A stretch of DNA of 38,801 nt, taken from Olavius sp. associated proteobacterium Delta 1 (GTDB taxonomy: Bacteria; Desulfobacterota; Desulfobacteria; Desulfobacterales; JAFDCJ01). The stretch is taken from contig CACVKW010000746.1 of the NCBI GenBank assembly GCA_902749685.1, forward strand, positions 1 to 38,801, read 5' to 3'. The position numbers and the translations under genes were made by a program. The notes under the pieces are model-generated. The model did not search any database, was not told the origin of the DNA, and worked only from the letters and a program-made list of their open reading frames with translations. Shown in pieces: positions 34,218-38,801 of the stretch (its first letter is position 1; every line of letters starts with the position of its first letter).

Positions 34218-34973
34218 ATGAATACACGCACCCCACTTATAGCCGGCAACTGGAAAATGTACAAAACCAATGCCGAAGCCGTGGAAACGGCCGGCCGTCT
34301 GGTTGAGCTGGTTGCAGGCACGTCTGATGTGGATATCATGATTACACCGGTGTTCACCGCAATTGATCCGGTTTGCACGGTTGTCAAAGGCAGCCGGGTT
34401 GGTTTGGGAGCCCAGAATTTGTACTGGGAGAAGGAAGGTGCTTATACCGGAGAAATTTCCGCTGACATGCTGGTTTCCGCCGGATGCCAATACGTGATCA
34501 TCGGTCATTCGGAAAGACGCCAGTATTTCGGTGAAACCGATGAAACCGTCAACAAAAAGATCGGTGCCGCCATCACGGCCAATCTGATTCCGGTTTTCTG
34601 CATCGGCGAAACCGAGGCTGAACGAGAATCCGGCAACACATTTTCTGTGCTTGACAAACAGGTTAAAGACGGGTTAAAAGAAAAGGTTGTTGAAGATATC
34701 GGTTCTTTGGTCATTGCCTATGAACCGGTCTGGGCCATCGGAACCGGCAAGACGGCCACCAGCGATCAAGCTCAGGAAACGCACAAATATATCCGCTCGC
34801 TGATCGATGGCGTTTTTGGCACGGCTCTGGCCGACTCCGTCCGGATTCTGTACGGTGGCAGCGTCAAACCGGCCAATGTTGCCGAATTGATGGCAATGCC
34901 GGATATCGATGGTGCCCTGGTTGGCGGCGCCAGCCTGGATGCCGAGTCGTTCAGCCGGATTGTAAAATTCTAA
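34218..34973 (+). CDS. tpiA: triose-phosphate isomerase
   Basis: A 251-residue TIM-barrel enzyme interconverting dihydroxyacetone phosphate and glyceraldehyde-3-phosphate. Catalytic residues are K13 (AGNWKM), H97 (IIGHSERR) and E169 (AYEPVWAIGTG). The phosphate loop is LYGGSVKP and GGASL. I start at the ATG at 34218 because AAAGGA lies 8 bases upstream and the family begins there; a longer reading to 34185 has no support. It is followed by secG after a 243-bp spacer with repeats. A good Shine-Dalgarno sequence just past the repeat array suggests translation is unaffected by it. Confidence 0.96.
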   Translation: MNTRTPLIAGNWKMYKTNAEAVETAGRLVELVAGTSDVDIMITPVFTAIDPVCTVVKGSRVGLGAQNLYWEKEGAYTGEISADMLVSAGCQYVIIGHSERRQYFGETDETVNKKIGAAITANLIPVFCIGETEAERESGNTFSVLDKQVKDGLKEKVVEDIGSLVIAYEPVWAIGTGKTATSDQAQETHKYIRSLIDGVFGTALADSVRILYGGSVKPANVAELMAMPDIDGALVGGASLDAESFSRIVKF

Positions 34974-34983
34974 AATTTCATTG

Positions 34984-35188
34984 GGACACAGATTTACACG
35001 GATTAACACGGATAACTAATTCAGGATTCAGGAGAATCAATTTTGGAGTTCAGAAATTAAGGAATTTAGGGATTAAAGAATTTTTATTCGCATTATTTCA
35101 TTTTTAAGAATTCCGACTTCCGCATTCCCAATTCCGAATTCTAATGATTCCGACTTCCGCAGGCCGTATTTCGAATTCATATATTTCC
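34984..35188. repeat. mixed short-period repeats in the tpiA-secG spacer
   Basis: A 10-bp repeat (ACACGGATTA type, about 34984-35016) is followed by 8-bp AATTTAGG-like units (about 35053-35083). A TTCCGAA heptamer array comes last (TTCCG-like units at 35111, 35118, 35125, 35132 and 35139, then 35148 and 35155). The ACACGGATTA motif looks like intergenic repeats I have seen in other bacterial genomes, from memory only. Confidence 0.8.
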
Positions 35189-35216
35189 GTGTCCTAACAG
35201 GAAAAACTTAAGCATT

Positions 35217-35570
35217 ATGACAATTTTACTAATAGTGATTCACGTCCTCGTTTGTATCGCGCTGATCATGATTGTTTTGCTCCAGACGGGCAAAGGCTCG
35301 GACATGGGCGCCGCTTTTGGTGGCGGATCGAGCCAGACGCTGTTTGGCAGCACCGGTGCCTCGACTTTTTTGAGCAAAGCCACAACCGGCGCCGCCATTG
35401 TATTTATGCTCACCTCGTTGGGGCTGGCATATATGTCCAGTCACCGCACGGGAACGGAATCGGTTGTCACCGAGACCCCTGTCCCGATAGAAGGATCGGC
35501 CCTGCCGGCACCGGGCACACCGCCTGCAGCCGGCGGCAGCGATTCACAGCCGGCCAAACAGTCAGAGTAA
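35217..35570 (+). CDS. secG: preprotein translocase subunit SecG
   Basis: A 117-residue inner-membrane protein of the SecYEG channel. Two hydrophobic helices (about 2-20 and 56-75) flank the conserved VLLQTGKGSDMGAAFGGGSSQTLFGSTGASTFL loop. The C-terminal ~45 residues are Pro/Gly/Ser-rich and outside the core, as often in this lineage. The tRNA-Leu gene follows 27 bp after the stop, so both may share a transcript. Confidence 0.95.
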   Translation: MTILLIVIHVLVCIALIMIVLLQTGKGSDMGAAFGGGSSQTLFGSTGASTFLSKATTGAAIVFMLTSLGLAYMSSHRTGTESVVTETPVPIEGSALPAPGTPPAAGGSDSQPAKQSE

Positions 35571-35597
35571 CATATAGCTGTAGATTTTTGAAAACGT

Positions 35598-35684
35598 GCC
35601 GAAGTGGTGGAATTTGGTAGACACGCTATCTTGAGGGGGTAGTGGCTTACGGCCGTGCCGGTTCAAGTCCGGCCTTCGGCACCA
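35598..35684 (+). tRNA. tRNA-Leu(GAG)
   Basis: An 87-nt class II tRNA. Acceptor GCCGAAG pairs with CTTCGGC, followed by an encoded ACCA. The anticodon stem CTATC/GGTAG holds the loop TTGAGGG, giving anticodon GAG. A long variable arm follows, as in tRNA-Leu, then the T arm GCCGG/CCGGC with TTCAAGT loop. The last 21 nt are repeated at 37616, so the gene is the integration site of an island. Confidence 0.96.
35664..35684 (+). mobile_element. att site (tRNA side) of the tRNA-Leu island
   Basis: 21 bp from the T loop to CCA, identical to 37616-37636. This is the usual crossover segment for tyrosine recombinases at tRNA genes. Confidence 0.8.
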
Positions 35685-35698
35685 ACCACATCTTTTTA

Positions 35699-35735
35699 AA
35701 AGCGATTTCAGGTATTTACCGGGATCGCTTTTTTT
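35699..35735 (+). terminator. Rho-independent terminator after tRNA-Leu
   Basis: AAAGCGAT pairs with ATCGCTTT across a 17-nt loop, followed by a run of T. It lies 14 bp after the tRNA end. Confidence 0.75.
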
Positions 35736-35792
35736 CATATGCGATTTTCGGCCTGATTTTCGCACCGGTTTGGGCAGGATAACAGCCTCCAC

Positions 35793-35966
35793 TCAGGAAT
35801 ATTCATCCCCGATTTCATAGCCTATGGAACGATAACCCTTAAGTCGTCGATCATACATTCTTGCCAAAACCGGCACATTCAAATCCGCGTAATCGTAAAT
35901 CACTACCTTCTACTTACTGTCGTGGATTCTGTTCAAACGACCGGCGTATTGATTTAGGGTACCTCT
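35793..35966 (-). pseudogene. remnant of an SF2 (DEAD/DEAH) helicase C terminus
   Basis: The minus strand reads RGTLNQYAGRLNRIHDSK, an in-frame TAG at 35910-35912, then KVVIYDYADLNVPVLARMYD and a further ~21 residues to a stop at 35793. QYAGRLNR is helicase motif VI, and the YDYxDxxVPxLxRMY tail is typical of large conflict-type DEAD/DEAH helicases. A TGA stands directly before the first codon. With two stops and no upstream domain, the gene is dead. Confidence 0.7.
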
Positions 35967-35998
35967 TCAGGAAATCGGCAAAGTCAAAAATAAGGAAG

Positions 35999-36169
35999 CT
36001 ACATTTTGGCAATTGATTGTTTTTGCTCTTTTAGCTGATTGATTCTTGCCTGCAGCGCCTTCCTTTTTTCATCTAAAGCAGCCAGTTCCTGCTCAGCAGA
36101 CTTGATTCGCTCATCTATTGGCTTTTGATTCTTCAAAATATCCTCGAAAATATTCGACGCAAACGTCAT
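35999..36169 (-). pseudogene. 56-residue coiled-coil ORF, possibly the N terminus of the same dead helicase
   Basis: An ATG at 36169 opens a 56-residue frame ending at 35999. It begins MTFASNIFEDILKNQKPIDE, and the rest is a Lys/Glu-rich coiled coil. A similar coiled coil often starts large helicase-like proteins. It lies just upstream of the helicase C-terminal remnant on the same strand, so the two may be the ends of one gene with its middle deleted. It could instead be an independent small gene. Confidence 0.4.
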
Positions 36170-36251
36170 GAAATCGGTATAACCTTACAATTTCATTAAT
36201 TTAAAATCAATCGTCATTTCATTAATCACGCAAAAATAAAAAATAAATGCG

Positions 36252-36280
36252 TTGACAATATGTCACATTTGACATATTTT
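36252..36280 (+). promoter_or_regulatory. toxin-antitoxin promoter with autoregulatory operator
   Basis: TTGACA (36252-36257) and TATTTT (36275-36280) are 17 bases apart. Between and over them lies the palindrome AATATGTCA-CATT-TGACATATT (36257-36278), 9-bp arms, the kind of site bound by XRE antitoxins. The toxin ATG at 36288 falls at the expected transcription start. Confidence 0.7.
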
Positions 36281-36287
36281 AAACCAT

Positions 36288-36638
36288 ATGAGCCCCCAAG
36301 ATAAACCACTGGTATGGATGCATGGTGAGATCGCCACACCGCCCTTTTCTGAAAATGCTCGAATCGAAGCGGGATATTTATTGCGGCAAGTTCAAAAAGG
36401 CGTAAAGTTATCTTTACCACAATCGCGACCAATGCCATCGATTGGGACCCGGTGTCATGAGCTAAGAATAATTGATGAAAACTTGACCTGGCGAATAATA
36501 TATCGAATCTACACCGATGCGATTTTGATTCTGGAGGTTTTTGAAAAGAAGACGAACAAAACCCCCAAATCGATTATCAATATCTGCAAACAAAGAATCA
36601 GTCGATATGAAGCAGATGTTAAAAATTGGAAAAAATAA
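36288..36638 (+). CDS. type II toxin, HigB/Gp49-like (RelE/ParE superfamily, DUF891)
   Basis: A 116-residue basic protein of the phage-derived Gp49-like toxin family, likely an mRNA interferase. The hallmark is PMPSIGTRCHELRIIDENLTWRIIYRIYTDAILILEVFEKKTNKTPKSII. The N terminus KPLVWMHGEIATPPFSENARIEAGYLLR fits the family start, so the ATG at 36288 is right even though there is no Shine-Dalgarno sequence. The antitoxin gene starts 1 bp after the stop. Toxin-before-antitoxin order is the HigBA order. The pair lies inside the tRNA island and probably stabilises it. Confidence 0.92.
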   Translation: MSPQDKPLVWMHGEIATPPFSENARIEAGYLLRQVQKGVKLSLPQSRPMPSIGTRCHELRIIDENLTWRIIYRIYTDAILILEVFEKKTNKTPKSIINICKQRISRYEADVKNWKK

Positions 36639-36639
36639 A

Positions 36640-36948
36640 ATGGATAAGAGAAAAAAGAAAGATTTAGAATCTAAGGGTTATAAGGTCGGATCTGTTGATG
36701 AATTTCTTGGATTGAGCCCGGATGAATCGGATTACATCGAGCTAAAACTCGCACTCAGCGAAGCTCTGGCAAAACTCCGCAAAAAAAGCAATTTAACACA
36801 GGCACAGTTAGCTAAACAGCTGAAGTCCAGTCAGTCAAGGGTTGCTAAAATGGAAAAGGGAGATCCAACCGTATCAGTGGACCTGCTTATAAAATCAATG
36901 CTGGCTATGGGTGCCGACAAGAAAAGCATCGCCAGAGCGATCGCCTGA
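36640..36948 (+). CDS. XRE-family antitoxin (HigA-like)
   Basis: A 102-residue protein. An N-terminal basic segment (DKRKKKDLESKGYKVGSVDEFLGL) leads to a helix-turn-helix at about residues 47-72 (SNLTQAQLAKQLKSSQSRVAKMEKG). A short C-terminal helix region follows. It should neutralise the upstream toxin and repress the shared promoter through the palindrome at 36257-36278. I use the ATG at 36640, next to the toxin stop; an in-frame ATG at 36607 within the toxin gene is an alternative. The phosphoesterase gene follows after 20 bp and may share the transcript. Confidence 0.92.
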   Translation: MDKRKKKDLESKGYKVGSVDEFLGLSPDESDYIELKLALSEALAKLRKKSNLTQAQLAKQLKSSQSRVAKMEKGDPTVSVDLLIKSMLAMGADKKSIARAIA

Positions 36949-36968
36949 CACGTTTCACCGGAATAGAC

Positions 36969-37499
36969 ATGAACGTTAGCTCCACATTTTTTTTCACTGC
37001 TGATGAACACTACGGGCACGCAAACATCATCAAGTATTGTAACCGCCCTTTCACATCGGTTGATGATATGGATGCCGAGATTATTCAGCGCCACAATGAA
37101 ATCGTCGGACCGAAGGATGTTGTGATTCATGCAGGAGACTTTACCCTTTCGAAAAAGACTTTTGCCGAAAATTACATTCGGCAGCTTAACGGAACCCACA
37201 TTTTTCTGAAAGGCAGCCACGATTATTGGCTGAAAAAGTCAGCCATTGTATTCTGGGAGAGGGAAATGGAAGGATTTTATGTGGTTGTATGTCATTTCGC
37301 CAGGCGTGTCTGGCCACGGTCACATTACAACAGCCGGCAACTTTATGGCCATTCCCACGGAAAACTTCCGCCCATCGGCAAGCAGTGGGACATCGGGGTT
37401 GATAATAACGTTTTTTATCCGGTCAGCTTCAATAAAATTCGTGAAATAATGCATAATCGGCCAGATAACCCTAATTTTGTGGGTAATAAAGCTGCCTGA
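36969..37499 (+). CDS. calcineurin-like metallophosphoesterase
   Basis: A 176-residue two-metal phosphoesterase. The motifs appear in order: DEHYGH (DxH), GDFTL (GDxx), GSHDYW (GNHD position), CHFARRVW and YGHSHG (GHxH). The Asn of GNHD is replaced by Ser, which would alter one metal ligand. The substrate is unknown; related proteins occur in phages and islands. It lies 20 bp after the antitoxin gene inside the island and is probably co-expressed with it. The frame is intact, so the gene is likely functional or recently so. Confidence 0.88.
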   Translation: MNVSSTFFFTADEHYGHANIIKYCNRPFTSVDDMDAEIIQRHNEIVGPKDVVIHAGDFTLSKKTFAENYIRQLNGTHIFLKGSHDYWLKKSAIVFWEREMEGFYVVVCHFARRVWPRSHYNSRQLYGHSHGKLPPIGKQWDIGVDNNVFYPVSFNKIREIMHNRPDNPNFVGNKAA

Positions 37500-37548
37500 A
37501 TGATTTTTCGTGAATTGAAATATGCGATTATGCGGCCAGGAACGTACA

Positions 37549-37578
37549 AAACTCGTTTAAACTCACTTAAACTCACTT
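37549..37578. repeat. three 10-bp direct repeats AAACTCACTT near the att copy
   Basis: AAACTCGTTT, AAACTCACTT and AAACTCACTT stand in tandem, ending 37 bp before the second att copy. Short direct repeats beside an att core are typical arm-type binding sites for tyrosine recombinases. Confidence 0.55.
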
Positions 37579-37615
37579 GTAAATCAGTAACTTATTGTTT
37601 TCATTGGTTATCTGG

Positions 37616-37636
37616 CAAGTCCGGCCTTCGGCACCA
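37616..37636 (+). mobile_element. second att site: 21-bp copy of the tRNA-Leu 3' end
   Basis: Identical to 35664-35684, including CCA, but the rest of the tRNA is absent. It marks the far edge of a ~1.95-kb island, or the junction of two islands in tandem. Confidence 0.85.
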
Positions 37637-37652
37637 TCCATGCATTAATCTT

Positions 37653-37685
37653 AAGGGTTTCAGTCACCTACTGGAACCCTTTTGC
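37653..37685 (+). terminator. strong terminator just past the second att site
   Basis: A 12-bp stem (AAGGGTTTCAGT with ACTGGAACCCTT, one G-U pair) and a 5-nt loop are followed by TT and G. Such a structure normally follows a tRNA gene, suggesting this was the original downstream flank or came with a related tRNA site. It overlaps the end of the recombinase remnant. Confidence 0.7.
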
Positions 37686-38079
37686 TTTCATATGCAAAAA
37701 TATGCATTTTTCGTACAGGACTTGGTACACCTTTGCCGCCGCCGGTTAAGGCATCTTCCAACCCCGCCCTGCCCTCTCCTGGAATCCAGTGACCGTATAC
37801 GTCCACGGTGATCGCAATCGATGAATGGCCGAGCTGTTTCTGCACATAAGCCGGGCTCACCCCTGCCATTAAAAGGATCGTAGCGTATGTGTGTCGAAGG
37901 TCGTGGGGATTGCGAGTTTTCAACCGGGCCGCCTTGCACACCCGCTTCAGCTCACCTTGAACCTTACGCTGACTATACGGCCAGGGACCGCCCCTCTCTG
38001 CCGGATCGACAAACAGAAGATCCACACCGCCACCACTGCCCCTTTTAAGCCCTCTTTTCTTAAGGTATGCGATGTGGGA
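37660..38079 (-). pseudogene. 5'-truncated tyrosine recombinase (integrase)
   Basis: The C-terminal catalytic part only. HDLRHTYATILLMAG holds the box II Arg and His, QKQLGHSS holds the second His, and VDVYGHW holds the Tyr nucleophile. Upstream in frame, SHIAYLKKRGLKGSGGG still reads as recombinase and is cut off by TGA at 38080. The N-terminal DNA-binding domain and the box I Arg are missing, so the protein cannot work. The 3' end faces the att copy, 23 bp away. The broken 5' end lies 8 bp from the stop of the MaoC gene, so the deletion removed the rest of the element up to that gene. Confidence 0.88.
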
Positions 38080-38086
38080 TCACCAA

Positions 38087-38575
38087 TTAAGCTTTGCTGT
38101 CTTGGCCACGATAGCGGATTAAATTCATGGCCATCATGGTGGCCACGACATCACTATCCTGGTTGACCATCTCGCAAAAGGAGAACAATACACCCCGGTC
38201 GGGCTTGCTGCGGGAAGGTTTCACCTTGTGCACGGTAATCCGCAAAGTCAACTCGTCGCCGGGGCGTACCGGTTTGAGCCAGCGCAGTTCATCCACACCC
38301 GGGCTTCCCAGACTAGCCGGTCCCGGCAGGCAGTGTTCCACGAACAATCGCATGAACAGAGCGCAGGTATGCCATCCGCTGGCGATGAGACCGCCGTATA
38401 CTGTTTCTTTGGCGGCCTCCGGATTGGTATGAAAAAGCTGCGGATCAAACTGTTTTCCGAAGCGGACGATCTCATCCTCGCTTATGGCAAGGGGACCGAA
38501 CTCATGGACGTCTCCTTCCACGAAGTCCTCCAAATAACGGTCATGCGCTGTGGTGATAAAGACCCCGTTACTCAT
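38087..38575 (-). CDS. MaoC-like hotdog dehydratase
   Basis: A 162-residue hotdog-fold protein of the MaoC/R-specific enoyl-CoA hydratase family. YLEDFVEGDVHEFGPLAISEDEIVRFGKQFDPQLFHTNPEAA has the hydratase-2 pattern, with catalytic Asp and His in FDPQLFH, and GGLIASGWHT follows. It would hydrate an enoyl-CoA, for example in acid breakdown. GGGGGT precedes the ATG at 8 bases. It is probably normal chromosome, since the truncated recombinase ends beside it. Confidence 0.9.
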   Translation of the reverse strand: MSNGVFITTAHDRYLEDFVEGDVHEFGPLAISEDEIVRFGKQFDPQLFHTNPEAAKETVYGGLIASGWHTCALFMRLFVEHCLPGPASLGSPGVDELRWLKPVRPGDELTLRITVHKVKPSRSKPDRGVLFSFCEMVNQDSDVVATMMAMNLIRYRGQDSKA

Positions 38576-38801
38576 TCAAATTGACCCCCTTACTGGATTT
38601 TAGACAATTCGCAACCAGATGGATATATCAGTAAGCCGACACAACGGTCAAGGACTCTGAGTTCGTCTGAACTTCAGTGAAAAAATTAAGAAAATCAGAG
38701 GGACGTCCGTTATATATTTACATTTTTACAAGCTTTTAAGTTGAGACACTTTAAATGATATTCGATATTTATCAACTTCCTATCAGTTCTTTTTGTATCT
38801 G
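38576..38801. other. spacer at the window end, nothing identified
   Basis: About 226 bp of AT-rich sequence upstream of the MaoC gene. It contains an imperfect TGAGTTC/GAACTTCA hairpin near 38660 and no convincing gene or promoter. Confidence 0.4.

Noticed and set aside
11162..35188. CRISPR array as an explanation of the periodic spacers
   Set aside because: The period is 7 bp with no unique spacers, no conserved 24-40-bp repeats, and no cas genes in the window.
37500..37811. A 103-residue plus-strand frame across the second att site
   Set aside because: It runs through the direct repeats, the att copy, the terminator and the antisense of the recombinase remnant. No family pattern, so it is a chance frame.

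Overview
The window reads as chromosome of a Gram-negative anaerobe of the sulfate-reducer type (Desulfobacterota, Desulfobacterales-like). This is inferred from gene content and order, not from a marker-gene search. The supports are a LPS/Kdo block running into rpoN-hpf-ptsN-rapZ, an EIIA-Man protein with no sugar permease, a PF01837 (DUF39) homocysteine-synthesis protein, a TAXI-type TRAP transporter and a lone acyl-CoA carboxyltransferase.

Layout. (a) 290-9615, all on the minus strand: an acyl-CoA carboxyltransferase, half of a TauE/SafE permease, a gamma-carbonic anhydrase, an acyl-CoA ligase, a TAXI binding protein, a fused TRAP permease, a metallo-beta-lactamase-fold hydrolase and a MinD-like P-loop protein. 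Together they suggest uptake, CoA activation and carboxylation of an organic acid. (b) 9889-18007, plus strand except one small membrane protein: a NamZ/DUF1343 protein, an RNase HI, plsB, one polypeptide joining a MurU-like nucleotidyltransferase to an AmgK-like kinase, and dapB. NamZ plus MurU-AmgK looks like a cell-wall MurNAc salvage route. (c) 18317-25732, minus strand: alaS, recA, thpR, the PF01837 protein and an M23 peptidase. (d) 25911-35684, plus strand: kdsA, kdsC, lptC, rpoN, hpf, ptsN, rapZ, an EIIA-Man protein, rimI, gap, tpiA, secG and tRNA-Leu(GAG). lptA/lptB are absent between lptC and rpoN, and pgk is absent between gap and tpiA. (e) 35664-38079: a small decayed island at the 3' end of the tRNA-Leu gene. 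A 21-bp copy of the tRNA end recurs at 37616. Between the two copies lie remnants that look like an SF2 helicase gene, a HigB/HigA-type toxin-antitoxin pair and a phosphoesterase. Beyond the second copy lies a 5'-truncated tyrosine recombinase, followed by a MaoC-like gene.

The most unusual signal is in the spacers. Many spacers in regions b-d consist of degenerate tandem repeats with a nearly strict 7-bp period. The unit sequence differs from place to place (CGYAACC, GTTGCGG, CAATATT, GAAGGTG, CCTTTAA, TTCCGAA, GCAACCA), but the unit length does not. Arrays of the same family sit in inverted orientation on the two sides of alaS and of thpR, and some run into the last codons of genes. A bipartite element with inverted ends occurs in two of these spacers. 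Two different large inverted repeats lie 20-25 bp upstream of plsB and ptsN, two genes with no visible Shine-Dalgarno sequence.
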